DNA of 64,000 bases from Calycina herbarum. Its lineage: Eukaryota > Ascomycota > Leotiomycetes > Helotiales > Pezizellaceae. The position numbers and the translations under genes were made by a program. Location: positions 1 to 64,000 of the forward strand of contig LLEY01000044.1 of NCBI GenBank assembly GCA_001414485.1, in the 5' to 3' direction. Below the pieces are notes generated by a model. The model was not told the origin of the DNA. It did no database searches and saw nothing but the letters and a program-made list of their open reading frames with translations. This document shows positions 38,701 to 50,582 of this stretch, piece by piece; positions within the stretch are counted from its first letter, which is position 1, and the number at the start of each line of letters is the position of its first letter.

Positions 38701-41648
38701 ACTTATAGGCTCTATAACAGGTCTAGAACGTTATTAGTTCCTTAGACTCAGGGTTAATCCGAATCTAGTAAAAAGCTTATTATATATCTAGCTTTGTAAA
38801 GATATAAGCCTTACCTAGACAAGTAAGAGTTTCGTCGATTAACAGAAGAGAATACTAGTCCTTATAAGTCAGGTTATTCAGCTTACGGTAATTAATACAG
38901 AACTGTAGAGAGCCGTCAGACTTCTTAATAAAGAGAATCAGGGCTATAAAGAGGGCTTAGCTAGCCTTAATAAAACCTTTATAAAGGTTCTTAACAAGGT
39001 ATTGTTTTATAGCCTAGAGCTTATCTGTTAACTAGTAGCAGAGGGGGCTATAGAACAAGTCGTCTACGTTCCCGTCTATAAGTTCGATCTTATAGTTATA
39101 TAGGCGACAAGGGAGAAGAGTATCAGACACAGCTTTAGAGAAAACGTCTATAAGATCCTAGTAGGCTCTGGGGAGGCTTTCTTAGACCTGTAAGTCGTCT
39201 TTTTAATCTATAAGCTTTTTTTCTATTAAGTAATCGATCTTATAAAGAGAGGTATTAAAGGCTATAGCTTTAGTATCTTATAGGTTACAGTGATATATAG
39301 TAGCACCGATAACAGCGATGTCTACTAGTAGCAGGTTAAGGCATACACGTTTCAGGCGTGCTACAGAGGCTTTATAGATATCTAAACCTATAAGAGCGTG
39401 GTTTATATTTCGTAAGTTGTTTTAGTAGTCCTAGTACTCGCTGTAACGTACGGCTAGAGGTATAGTAGGCAGGCGCGCTAGGATCCGAGGGACTAGCAGC
39501 TCATCGATAAGGCTTATAGACAGTTATAAGTCTTCCTAGTATTTACGTATAACCTATTCTTCTAGGGCCTAATCGCGGCAATCCGCGTCAGCTTAGTAAT
39601 CTAGGTTTAAAGGCCAAGTCTATAAGATCCTAGGATCTAGGAGGCGTAGCTAGACAAGGTTAGGAGAAGAAGAGAGATCCGTAGGCTATATAAGTCAGCG
39701 CTAGCGAGGGTTGAGTTATACGTTAAGCTAGTTAAACTATATACGCCTAAGAATAAGGTTCTAATAGCCAGTATTAAGGAGGACTATAGGGACGTTATAC
39801 TATTTATAGCCGTCTATATATAAGTAAAGAACAATATAGTAGTCTACGGACTGTTAACTCTGTCCGTCAAAGCCGCGAACTATAATAGGAGTAGGAAGAG
39901 TATAAATAGTTAAAGAGAAGAAGCGAGCCAGCCTCTAAGCAAACTTTATACTAATAAGTATAAAGCCGTTTACTCTAGTATTAGCTAGAGCAGAGGTTTT
40001 AAATCCGTATCTATTAAAAACTAAGTTATAAGAGACTATAAACTGTTTTCCTCTAAATAGCTAACTTAGATCGATAACTAACTAGCTAAGACCTCGGTAA
40101 AGTAAGCCTAGGAGGGAGACTTTCCCTAGACTTAGTCGTTTTCTAACTGTTCTAAGTCGGACGTAGGCTCCGCAAGCTTATTAACGTCTGTAATAGGCTT
40201 AGAGTTCTTAAGGCATTCGTAGGCATAGTGCCTAGTCCTCTTACACTTGAAGCAGGCGTCGTCCGGTTCCTTATAGGCAGGCGTTAGTTTATGTAATAGT
40301 CTGTAAAGGCGGGGGGCCGGGGTAGGGGAGGTTATATAGAACACAGTTTAAGTAGTAGTAAAAGTTCTAGCTAGGCGAGAGGTAGTAGTAGCAGTTGTAG
40401 GCCGGGGGATAAGACGAGCGGTCTATAAGTTACTTCTACGGAGCTAAAGTCTTCGTAAGTTCTTGTTAATAAGTCGACACTTGTTTGCTAGAGCCGTACT
40501 TATAAGTAGGACGTCTAAGAATAGTAAGACAGACTGTTGTAGAGGTGGCGTAAGCTTGTTATACAAGTCGGGCTATAAGTCGTCTGTTAAGATCCGTCTA
40601 GTGCCTGTAAGGTATAAGAAACGAGTATAGAAGGTTGCGAAAGTCTCGTCATCTCTTATAACGAGCCGGCGGAATTCGATATAGGCGTCCTACGCTTTAA
40701 ACAGGTTCTCTAGGATATCTATAAGATATACGATCATTTCTTTTATAGACTAAAACAGCTTAGGTCCCTTCCGGTAATAGAGCACGAGATGCTTCTAAGC
40801 AATATCAGCTATATAGTTAAAAACGTAAGCTATCTTTACTTCCTCTAGCTTAAACATAGAGGCGTTAATAAGGAACTTGTTCTTAATCTAGATCTTCTAG
40901 TTATCGAAGGTTAGAGACAAGCTATCTATTAAAGGCTTAGTATCCTTAAGCTTAACTATAAACGACCTATGTTATTTAGTTTTAGACAGGGTATTCCCTT
41001 ATAGAGGGGTATAGACATCGTCTAGTTATTCTCGTAGTAGGCGGACCTGTTTTAGGGCTATAGTAAGCTGTTGAGCGTCTATAGGCTGGTCAGCAGACAT
41101 CGTTGTAGACGACTTAGTTATAAGGATAGAAGATATAAGTAGAAGAGCCCTAGGCTCTTATACACGGTGGTGGACGCGGGTATGCGGGGCTGTATAAGGC
41201 GCTGGTAGCATCTACGAGCAGTCTATACAGACCGTAGGTATTGTATTAGAATCGCAATAGATATTCTAATCCTTCCTAGAAGCAGTAGTAAATAGAGAGA
41301 AGAAGGGAGCTTTAGATAATATAACAAACCTAATCTGCTAACCCTCTAGTAGTTATCCTTACCTATAGCATATATAGGTATAGCAGATAATCAAAGAAGT
41401 AAGAGGTAGTTTAATTAAAGATCTAAAGCTATAGAAGAGAAGAGAAGGAAAGAGGAGACTTCTAGAGGTCCTATAATATAGAGATAGCCAAAGAATCGAT
41501 AAGTTATAGGAATATCGATCCGTTTATAGAAATAGTTCCTAGCCTAGGTAGGAATAGTTCTAGGCCAGGCCAGGAATAGCAGGCTTTGCGGACGCCAGCG
41601 AGCAGCCATACGCGAGTCACGTGCTCGGCGGTGGCCAGGTCCGTAACA
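35730..41648 (-). mobile_element. Ty3/Gypsy retrotransposon Z, copy 2 (5919 bp), nested in B4
   Basis: LTRs are 35730-36058 and 41320-41648, 329 bp each. The target-site duplication GTATT is perfect (35725-35729 and 41649-41653). Length and gene order equal copy 1. The domains lie on the minus strand, gag near 41100 to integrase near 36200. It shares most but not all RIP changes with copy 1. Confidence 0.9.
40132..40344 (-). pseudogene. Gag zinc-knuckle segment of Z2
   Basis: A 70-codon open stretch retains a complete CCHC knuckle (CFKC...H....C, encoded by about 40213-40254), followed by an acidic tail. In Z1 the first Cys codon is mutated. The knuckle binds retrotransposon RNA in Gypsy gag. 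The surrounding gag is broken, so no product is expected. Confidence 0.8.
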
Positions 41649-43775
41649 GTATTAAGCTTATAGATAAGGAGCTTAAGGTACGAGGATATAGAACCTAGAT
41701 TGAAAATAATAAAGGAATTAGTAGTATATAAGATACTAATAATAATAGAGATCTACTTCTTAAAGAATATTATAATATATAATTAGTAGTAGAATCCGAG
41801 TAACTTCTTTAAGTAGAATACGAATTACTACTATCGACTAGTTCTTTAGAGACATCAGATTTATCTTCTAGTTTAGAAGAAGAAATAAGAAATAAAGACT
41901 CTAAAGTTAGAGAAACTTAGGCTTTTATTAGAACCTTTAAATAATGAAATTAATAGGTATATATTAATAACTAGAAACTAGACTTCTAGAGTTCTTATAT
42001 AACATAGAGAGTTAACCTAACTATTTTAATAATATATATAGTTATAAGAAATAACCTTAAGATAATAACTTTAGTTAGTCTAATTACTAAGCGAGAAACT
42101 ATTAAGGATAAAGAACCTATATATAACTAACTACGAATTAAGAGACCTACTTATTCTAAGATTAGGAATATATAGAAGGTATACGATATTTTAGATAAGA
42201 ATAGTATATAGATATAGTAAGTTCTAATAGAAGTTAAGAGACGAATTAAAAACCCTTTCCTTAGAATACTATCTAAAGATATTATATTAAAGGAGTTTAA
42301 GTAATATATCGTAGTTATGTTAATTAGGAATAATAGGTTAGTATTTAGAAAATATAACTTATAATAACTGTTTAGTATACTATTCTAGGAGTAAAGAGAA
42401 TTCGATATAACTAGATAGGCTAAAACGGAAGTAGAAGAATTATTCTATCTATTAAAAGGAGAACTATAGTTTATAAAAACGGTTTAAGAAATAATAGTAT
42501 AATAGATACGATGTAAACTAAGTCTAACTTTAGACTAGTTATTATAGAAATAGTTTAAAGGAATATTACTAGAAGCTACTAGAATAGTAGAATATTATCA
42601 GATATACGAAGTAGTATTATTAGATGAAGAAGGAGTAGTATTCTTTCCTTAGTCCTAGATTTAAGCTATTAGAGAAAAGAATTTAAGAGACTATATATTT
42701 AAGGTTTACTATATAAAACTAGAGATAAGTATACTAGAAGCTACTTTAGATTATCTATATATAGGAGAGCTATAGTCTATAGAAGCTATTATAGAAACTA
42801 GTTATAAATAGATCTAATATAATTATAAATAAATACTAAAACGATTTATAAGAGGAATTCCTAGGATAATAAGAATCCTAGAATATAGATTAGTATATAA
42901 AGTAATATATGTTAATAAGGAAAGAGTAAGATTCTTTCTATAGTATAAGAATAAGGAAAGAAGGAATTATAATCGAGAAAATCGATCTTTTAAAGTCTAA
43001 TATATTAAAGTAAAGTTAGATACTACTTTTAGGAGAAAGATAGTTAGTAGTAACTATAGAAATAAAGGGAAAGAAGTTATAAGTTATAATAGACTTAGGA
43101 GTAATAAGTAACTTTATCTCTCTAATAGCTTATAAGAAGCTAAACGTTCTAATTAAAGAGATAAGACTATATCGACTAGGAGTAGTTAATAAAATAGATA
43201 TTATATATTAAAATAAGATTATTAATTAGTAAACTATTCTAATAAAAATTAATATTAAAAGATACTATTTAGATATATAATTTAATATTATTAAAATAAG
43301 AAGTAAGGAAGTAATACTTAGTATACTATAGATTTAGGAATATAATCTAGAAATCGACTAGAAAGCTAGGAAGATAACTTTTAGTTAATATAAATATAAG
43401 GGTTCGCGTTTATAACTTTAAGGCTAGAATAAGGTTAGCGCTACCTCTTCTAAAGTACTAGAACATCTTATCCAGGGTCCTCTATAGGTTAGTAAGAAAG
43501 CTAATAACGAAATACCTATATAGTATAGAGAATTTAAGGCTTTGTTTAAAAACCTAGAAGACTTACGAGCTTTGCTAGAACATCACTTATAAGATTATAA
43601 AATTAAATTAAAAGAGAGTTATTACCTCTTGAAGTAGAAGCTTTAGTTATATAACTAGAAAAGCCTATAGAGAATAGAGAGTTATATAAAGGAAGGTATT
43701 AAGAAGGGATATATTAGAAAATCTAAGTTACTAATTACCTTAAATATACTTATTATTAAGAAGAAAGACGACCTA

Positions 43776-43958
43776 TATAACGGCTCTCTACAAATGTACT
43801 AAAAGAGATACTTGTAGAATAGTACCTGTATTCGAAGAAAACTAAACTAAAAAGAGAAGAGGAGAGTTAGTACGCTCTGTCTCTATTTATATATACTAAG
43901 CGAGACTTCGGTAGAACCTCGGCACGTGATCCAGTCGTATATGACTAGGACTGTCACA
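43776..43958 (-). mobile_element. Solo LTR (183 bp) in B4
   Basis: It interrupts the reverse transcriptase of B4. The plus strand runs TATAACGGCTC...GACTGTCACA, so the minus strand starts TGTGACAG. The target-site duplication ACCTA is perfect (43771-43775 and 43959-43963). It contains CACGTG. B1 lacks it at the same place. Confidence 0.8.
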
Positions 43959-44519
43959 ACCTAGATAAGAGAGTATATATTAATTATTAAGAAATAAATC
44001 ACGTTATAGTTAAGAACGCTTATCCGCTGCTACCTAGCTAATACTTATAAGACAAGTTAAGTAAGGTAGTACGATTTACGAAATTAGATTAATAAAACGC
44101 TTATAGACTTATATAAATAAAAATCAGAGATAAATAGAAGATAGTATTTGCCTTACTATTAGGCTTTTATAAATATATAGTTATACTATTTAGACTTTAT
44201 AATATACTAGCTATATATTAGAAATAAAATAATAACATTTTAAAAGATCTTCTAAGAATAATAGTAATCTATTACCTAGATAATATCCTAATCTTCTTAG
44301 AAAAAGAAGAAGAATATAAGAGATATATTAAAGAAGTTTTATAATAACTTATAAAAGTAAACTCTTAGTTAAAGCTCTTGAAATACGAGTTTAGAGTAAC
44401 TTAGACACTTTTCCTAGTATAGGTATTTAACTTAGGGAAAATAGAAATAGATCTAGTAAAGATCTAAGACATCTTAAACTAGAAATTACTAGAGAATATA
44501 AAAGATATATAATCCTTCC

Positions 44520-44672
44520 TATAACAGACGTGAATAAATAGCTTTTACTAGTACGCCAGCCGGCTAAAAGGCATAAGAATTAATCGGCAGACTAATTCGC
44601 TATTCTACTACTTGATAGGAATCCCGGTGTAACACCGCCCACGTGACCTCCAACCACGTGACGGCTGTCACA
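44520..44672 (-). mobile_element. Solo LTR (153 bp) in B4
   Basis: Plus strand TATAACAGACG...GGCTGTCACA. The target-site duplication CTTCC is perfect (44515-44519 and 44673-44677). It has two CACGTG motifs and keeps a GC-rich end. It begins TGTGACAG on minus like the LTR at 43776-43958, but the bodies differ. Confidence 0.8.
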
Positions 44673-46789
44673 CTTCCTTAGATTTATAAACTTCTACTAT
44701 CTGTTTATATAAGACTATACAAAGATTACTAAACTAATATTAGTACTAGTTAAGAAAGCTATTAAGTTTATATAGAATAAATAGGTAGAGAATACTTTTT
44801 AGAAAATTAAAGTAAGGTTTATAAAGAAACCTATTCTATATAATTTTAATATAGATAAACCTAGTATAATTAAAATAGACGCTTCTAATATAGTAGTAGA
44901 TGTAATTCACTTATAACTAAATAAAAAAGGAAAACTTATACCTATTATATATTATTTTAAAATATTTAACCTAGTATAATAAAACTATAGTATTTTTAAT
45001 AAGGAACTACTTACTATAGTATTAACTTTAGAATACTAGAGAATTTATTTATAACTAGTAAAACACCTAGTTATAGTCTTATCTAACTATAAGAATCTTA
45101 GGATATTTATAATAACTAAGGAACTTATAACTAAATAATTAGCTAAATAGTTAGAAATATTAGAAGGATTTAATATTATTATTTAATACGTAAAGAGAAC
45201 GTTAAATACTTAAGCTAATACTCTTAGCTAAAAACCTAGATATAAGAGAAATAAAGAGTATAAGAAGATTATAATCTTAAAAACTCTTAAGAATAGAGAC
45301 TTAGTACCTACTATATATGAAATAGTAGTAATAAATAATATTTAAATAGATAAAATTTAAAATATATACAAAGGTTATAACTAGTATATAAAAGAGAAGT
45401 TATAAGTCCCTAGTTCGTATATAAAGGAATTTATATAAGAATACTATACTATGCCCGCTTATAGTTACTAAGGAATTCGTAAAACTCTCTAGAGAATAAG
45501 ATAATACTACTATATTAATCAGTTATCTATAATAGTTAAGGAAGTAATAGTAGAATATAATACCTATACTAGGAATAAGGCTTTCTACTATACTTCTTAT
45601 AAACAGATAAACACTACTCTAATACTATAAATACCTTAGAAATTAATATTTATAGATTTTATTATTAAATTACTAAAATCTAAAGATCTAATAATAAGAG
45701 TTAAGTATAACTTAATCCTAGTTATTATAAAACGACTTATAAAGTATATAATTATAATAGTATATATAGAGTTAAGTATAGCTAAGGAATTAGCATTCGT
45801 ATTCCTTAGAGAAGTAGTCTTAAGATATAGACTACCTAAAGAGATACTCTTAGATAGAGATAAGCTCTTTACTTTAAAATTTTAGATTACTCTTATAAAA
45901 CGATTAAGTACGAAGAGAAAACTTTCTATAGCTTTTTACTCTTAAATAAATAAAGGAAACAAACAGATAAATTAAGTAGTTAAAATATACTTTTATTATT
46001 ATATAAACTACTAGTAAAACAACTAGGTAGAGCTACTGCCTTTAGTATAGTTTACCTATAATAGTTTAGTAATAGAAACAATACTTATTATACTATTCTA
46101 TACTAACTTTAAATATAAATTATTAGTATATTAAGAACTACTATCTACGACTATTAATAACTAACTTACTCGTATTTAAGTCTTAGAAATTAAGAATCTA
46201 TATAAAGAACTTATAAAAGACCTATAATTTATAATAGAAAGAAACGTATACTACTATAATAAACAACGTAGTTAGAAGCTAATACTAAAAGAGAGAGATA
46301 AAACCTACTTAGTATAAAAGAATATTAATATAAAAAGACTAAATAATAAACTAGATTATAAAAAACTTAGACTATTTAAAATTAAATAAGTTAAGAGACC
46401 TTTAAATTATAAATTAATACTACTAAAGATAATAAACATCTACCTAGTATTCTATATATCCTTACTTAAACCAGTACTACTAGAAGCACTACTAGCTCTA
46501 ATTATAGAAATTTAACTAGTAAACTTAAATACTAAGTATAAAGTTAAGAGGATTCTTAACTATAAACTAGTTAGAGGATAAGTTAAGTACTTAATTAAAT
46601 AGTTAGATTACCTATACTTAGAAAATACTTAAGAGCTAAAAAGTAACCTTAACTATTGCTTAAAAGAACTTCGGAAGTTCTACTACTAAAACCTAGGGTT
46701 ACCTATATTTCGTAGTTAGAAGAGAAAGCTTTAAGAAAAGCCGAATTAAGAGTTAGCTCGTTAATAAAAGCAGGGTCGCTAGAAGAAGA

Positions 46790-47350
46790 AGGGGCCGCCA
46801 GCTAGGCGATCTCTAATTCCCTCTCTTCTTTCTCCTTCTCTGCTCTTTCTTTCTTATTAGCTTTATCAAGCTCTTATAAGTTAGTAAGACTACGACGGAG
46901 TATCTCTTACTCCCGCTCTATAAGGAAGCGTTACTGTTTTTATAAGCAAAGAATCTTCTATATAACTTCTTCTTAAATCTTATAAGTTGTTTCTTCCTCT
47001 TATTATAACCGCTGCTTTTAAGTATTAATAGATTCTTACTTAAAAATTAAAGGTATTCGGTTTTATAACTTAATATCGTAAGATTTACTCTTCCTAGTAT
47101 ACTTAGAGCACTTAGAACTACTAGGAACGCTAATATATTAATAACTGGTTTTCGTATTTATATAATAAGTATAAGAGATTATTTTATATCTTAAACGTTT
47201 GATTTAAAGAGTGTTAAGAGTTCTATATTATTTAAGCTTATCTTTTAGAAAAGGTGTTAATAGTATAATAGGAACTAGGGAGGCCGCTAGTCTCTTAACG
47301 ATATTTTCTTAAGCTATACTTAAGCGTAGGGACACGCTAGTCTAAGAAGA
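46790..47350 (-). pseudogene. Antisense reading frame in the 3' part of B4
   Basis: Reading the minus strand from the 3' LTR edge toward the chromodomain gives one frame of about 185 codons. Every internal stop is TAA or TAG where Gln would fit. The product would be rich in Lys, Glu, Gln and Ser, with a basic Ser/Lys/Tyr-rich middle and a charged coiled-coil-like C-terminal part. The original start codon could not be fixed. It matches the minus-strand frame of B1 at 25270-25835. Confidence 0.6.
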
Positions 47351-48619
47351 GGATAGTATTATAAATCATAGTATACGTAGTAGATAGTCTAGACAGCGTT
47401 CTAATAAGACTAGGTATAACATCTAGGAATAGAAGGTAACATAAGAGGAAATCAGTAATATAAAGGGTATTTAGGGATTTCAGGATCTTACTATTATAGT
47501 AATATTAGAAGTCACGTGCGATTATATAACGTGATCGCCTACATCGCTCTAATCGCCTTAATCGCGAGCGATATAAGCGATATAAGCGATGTAATTAAGA
47601 TAAAGGTTCTATATAAGACTAGCACGTCTGCTATTAGATAGGAGCTTTATACTTAACTTTAGTTATTAATCTTATTATCTTATTTAATATCTTTAATATA
47701 AGTAACGAGTTTACTTCTAAGTAAACAACCCAGCGTATCTATACTTCTTACCTATATACTAACCTTCGAGACTTAGTCATCTTTGTTTAGTTCGTTTGAG
47801 TTTCGTTACACTAACCGTTCTAACCGAGTCACGTGATATAAGTGTAATAAGATCCTTAGGATTATATATTCTTCTATATTCAATCCTTTCTACCTATTAG
47901 AGTTATAATAGTACTTGTCCTATTAGAGCGTCGCCTAGACTTCACTTATTCACGTGCTAGCACGTGATTCGTAATAATAAGATACTAGATAACGCTATAG
48001 ACAAACGAGTTAATTATCGTATAAAGTAACTTCTTAAGTTTACGAACGAAGGAATTATAAAAGCGAACCTAGTATAGACATAAGAACCTATATAGACGTA
48101 AGAGGTAGTATAGATATAAGAAGCAATTCTAGATAACAAAAGAACTCTCTAAGAACTCTAGACAATAGCTGAAGAAGTAGACGCTAACCTTCGAGTAATA
48201 AAAGACGCTATATAATAAGGTAAAAGAACGTTCTCTACTAGCTTAAAGCTTAAAGTATTAATATCTGAATATACGCTTATAAACGAAGGAAAGCTAAAAT
48301 TCAGAGACTAGTTATAGGTTCTAAATAACGAAGAACTACGTATAAAGATAATCTAGTTTATATACGATTTAAAGCTCTATAGTTATCTTAGATAAGAAAG
48401 TATAGCTTAGATCCTCTTATAATAATACTTCTAGCCCTAGATATTATAAGACGTTCGAAGGTTTATATAAAACTACGACGCTTATAGAAGGAATAAAGCT
48501 TAGAGAGATATATAACAAGGATTCTTAAAGCTCTTACTAGTCCTTAACTAGATCTAGAGCGAAATTTTAATAGACTTTATAGTTAAGCTTCTAGAAAGTA
48601 ATAGATATATAGAATATTA

Positions 48620-49200
48620 TATTATAAAAGGATATAGATAAGCAGATACGACGCGACGTACGTACGGCGGAGAGGAGTTATAAGAAGAGGTAATTATCTA
48701 AGCGGTGCTATAGGACTTATAGAAAAGCTAGTTATAATATACGAACTTATTAAGAAGTTATAGATATATCTAGTTTATCGGATTCTAATTAGTTTTAGTT
48801 AATTTAATATATTATAGTTGATTTATTAATGTTTAAAGTTTAATACTAAGGAAAAGTAGGTAACTCGATAATATAGACGACTTGATAATAAACTACGTTA
48901 TATATAAAATCTCTATTTATTAAACTATTCTTTTAGTTTTTTATATTCTTTTTAATTAGAAACTATACTTTGTTTTTTTATTCTTTTTTATAAGTAGACT
49001 CTTTACTTTCTAAGTATTAAAGACTATTAGATAGATCTTAAGAATAGTCTTAAATTATTATAAAGTATATAAATTAATCTAAATAATAATTTCTAATAAT
49101 TAGAGACTATTTACTAAGAGCGATCTTTATATAGAATCTACCTATTTAAGAGTCGAATCTTAGTATAACGCGCGTGTCTTAGAAGAGCTAATTCTTATGT
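48620..49200. other. AT-rich edge of the nest
   Basis: No gene. 48817-48900 is an inverted copy of 63861-63944 at the other end of the gene island. Base composition changes to normal near 49195. Confidence 0.6.
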
Positions 49201-49581
49201 AAACGGCATACGTGAGATAATGAAAAACACTAGGCCACTTCCAAGGCAGAATCGAAGTGTCACTCGCGTGCTTATCAGCCGAACATGTGACCCCAAGGAA
49301 CCATCTGCCTGCCACCCCCCATCCCCATCCCGACTCCTATCGATATGAATTAGTCAGCCGCGCTTGCCTTGTTGTTCAACATTTCGATCTGTGTAACGAA
49401 GCTCGGCTTTTGCCACTTGCGATCTTTCTGGCGGGCGTCATGTCAGTGTCTCCATTAATGTTCATCCCTAAGCTAACAGCTCAGCAGTATCTTATCAATC
49501 AAGTTATCACCCTACCAATTGCACGAAAATATTGGGAACACGCTTTCTGGGCCATTCTCGAGATTACAACCACCAGCTCCT

Positions 49582-50298
49582 ATGGAGGCTCCTCGCAGCA
49601 GATATATTTGCGGAGATATCTGCACACACGATAGTACCATCCGTACTAGCTTTGAGGAGAGTCAAGTCCTTATCTATGCATGGCCATCCAGAGGTGGTCT
49701 GATCATCCTCAATAATGCCGATGCTGTTGATTCCGATTTTCTCGGGCTAAATCCTCTTGATCCGCCCTCGGAACGGTTGGAAGACCAAAAGGAAGAAGAC
49801 GCGTTCTGTCAAAGACTATTGCTTCTTGGTGCGAAGTGGTGGGATAGCAAAGCCCGCTACACGATCATTGTCGCAATTGGAGAGGGAGCAAAACACGCGG
49901 GCAACGGTGCTTTTGTGATCAAAGAGCAGCCTGGAGTTACGATGCGCGAGAAACGGTTTGTCAAAGTGGCTTGGCCGTGGACTGGTGGACTATGGGTTGC
50001 AGAATTCGATACGGTTTTTGCTGGTGTTGATGAGGAGAATAATATACTACCCGAAGCGCCCTCACGACTTCTGATGGCAAGAACAATGGATGAGAGAAGT
50101 CAGACCTTAAGAGATCATTTTGAGGCCACTTTCTACAAGTCCGTGGACGGTTACACGGGACATGCTTTCCTCAAATCGTGGGAGGAAAAGAATACTGGGG
50201 AGGCGGGACCGCTATTGCAGCCAAATGAGACAGTAGCACTGTGGAAGAAAGCCCGTATGCCTCGTAGCAGGGACTCCCTTCTGTCTATTTCAGTATAA
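49582..50298 (+). CDS. Conserved fungal hypothetical protein (238 aa)
   Basis: An uninterrupted frame from ATG 49582 to TAA 50298. The frame is open further left but only with non-ATG starts, so 49582 was chosen; an upstream exon cannot be excluded. Marks in the protein: YAWPSRGGLIILNNADAVD near residue 32, an acidic EEDAFCQRLLLLGAKWWDS block near residue 74, and GGLWVAEFDT near residue 138, which recall a widespread uncharacterised fungal family with paired Trp and acidic residues. No signal peptide or membrane segment is seen. It is the first gene to the right of the retroelement nest and its codons look unaffected by RIP. Confidence 0.6.
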   Translation: MEAPRSRYICGDICTHDSTIRTSFEESQVLIYAWPSRGGLIILNNADAVDSDFLGLNPLDPPSERLEDQKEEDAFCQRLLLLGAKWWDSKARYTIIVAIGEGAKHAGNGAFVIKEQPGVTMREKRFVKVAWPWTGGLWVAEFDTVFAGVDEENNILPEAPSRLLMARTMDERSQTLRDHFEATFYKSVDGYTGHAFLKSWEEKNTGEAGPLLQPNETVALWKKARMPRSRDSLLSISV

Positions 50299-50582
50299 AT
50301 ATGTCAGCCACTTCAAAAAAGGTTGTAGCCCAGATGCAAAAGTAACGGAGTTTTCAATCAGCCCTCCCACGTACCAACACTAAATTACACTGAGGAGATG
50401 AAAGGACCAGGTGAAATCAATTCATTTTAACTAGGATCAAAAGTCAAAAGTTCTTAAAAGCATAGCTTCAAAAAACAGCCACGACTGCTCCAATACATGC
50501 CAAGCACCATATGTTATCTACCGAAAGACTGATCGAGTACCGCAAGCTAGTACTTTAGCCCAGAATGAGTTGCAATATGACT

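Larger units (their letters stand above)
34225..47810 (+). mobile_element. Ty3/Gypsy chromovirus B4, carrying Z2 and two solo LTRs
   Basis: The left LTR is 34225-34696 (472 bp), the right LTR 47357-47810 (454 bp); the length difference comes from tandem AAGCGATGT-type units. The target-site duplication is CTAAC (34220-34224 and 47811-47815). Without its insertions it is about 7.3 kb. Gag runs from about 34744 to 35724 with a knuckle remnant near 35600-35650. It resumes at 41654 with protease and reverse transcriptase, and continues through 43964-44514 and 44678-46735, ending in integrase and a chromodomain (about 46536-46700). It is the same family as B1 and equally RIP-mutated. Confidence 0.88.
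18726..47976. mobile_element. C': inverted-LTR derivative of the B family, split by B1 and B4
   Basis: Removing B1 and B4 leaves 2857 bp: 18726-19235, 32039-34224 and 47816-47976. The left end is an LTR in + orientation (TGTCACGAATCACG...), kept for about 345 bp. The right end is the same LTR family in - orientation, full length (about 461 bp), with its interior (gag and beyond) reading on the minus strand to about 19071. Both outer ends are therefore the U3 start of the LTR. The flanking duplication ATAAG is perfect (18721-18725 and 47977-47981) and the host element A continues on both sides. The left arm and the right arm match as inverted repeats for at least 160 bp. The junction between the left LTR part and the minus-strand interior is near 19064-19076, in an A-run. 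Confidence 0.75.
9643..48620 (+). mobile_element. Ty3/Gypsy retrotransposon A, RIP-mutated and split by nested insertions
   Basis: Three pieces read as one element: 9643-11568, 17493-18720 and about 47982-48620. Gag begins at ATG 9643; 10603-10644 still encodes an intact CCHC zinc knuckle (C-x2-C-x4-H-x4-C). A decayed protease follows, then reverse transcriptase, whose first words are at 11540-11568 and continue without loss at 17493. The catalytic YVDD at 17915-17926 survives. RNase H ends in an ALSRR-type sequence at about 18715. Integrase zinc-binding and core sequence resumes after 47982, with a one-base frame change near the junction. Stops throughout fall at Gln or Trp codons, the signature of RIP. 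The element was already in place when Z1 and C' entered it. The 3' end and 3' LTR were not found; the integrase is cut near 48620. Confidence 0.8.

Noticed and set aside
49257..49634. Plus-strand open frame of 125 codons before the conserved hypothetical gene
   Set aside because: It starts at GTG, has no motif, and overlaps the better-supported frame at 49582-50298. Part of it may be 5' UTR.
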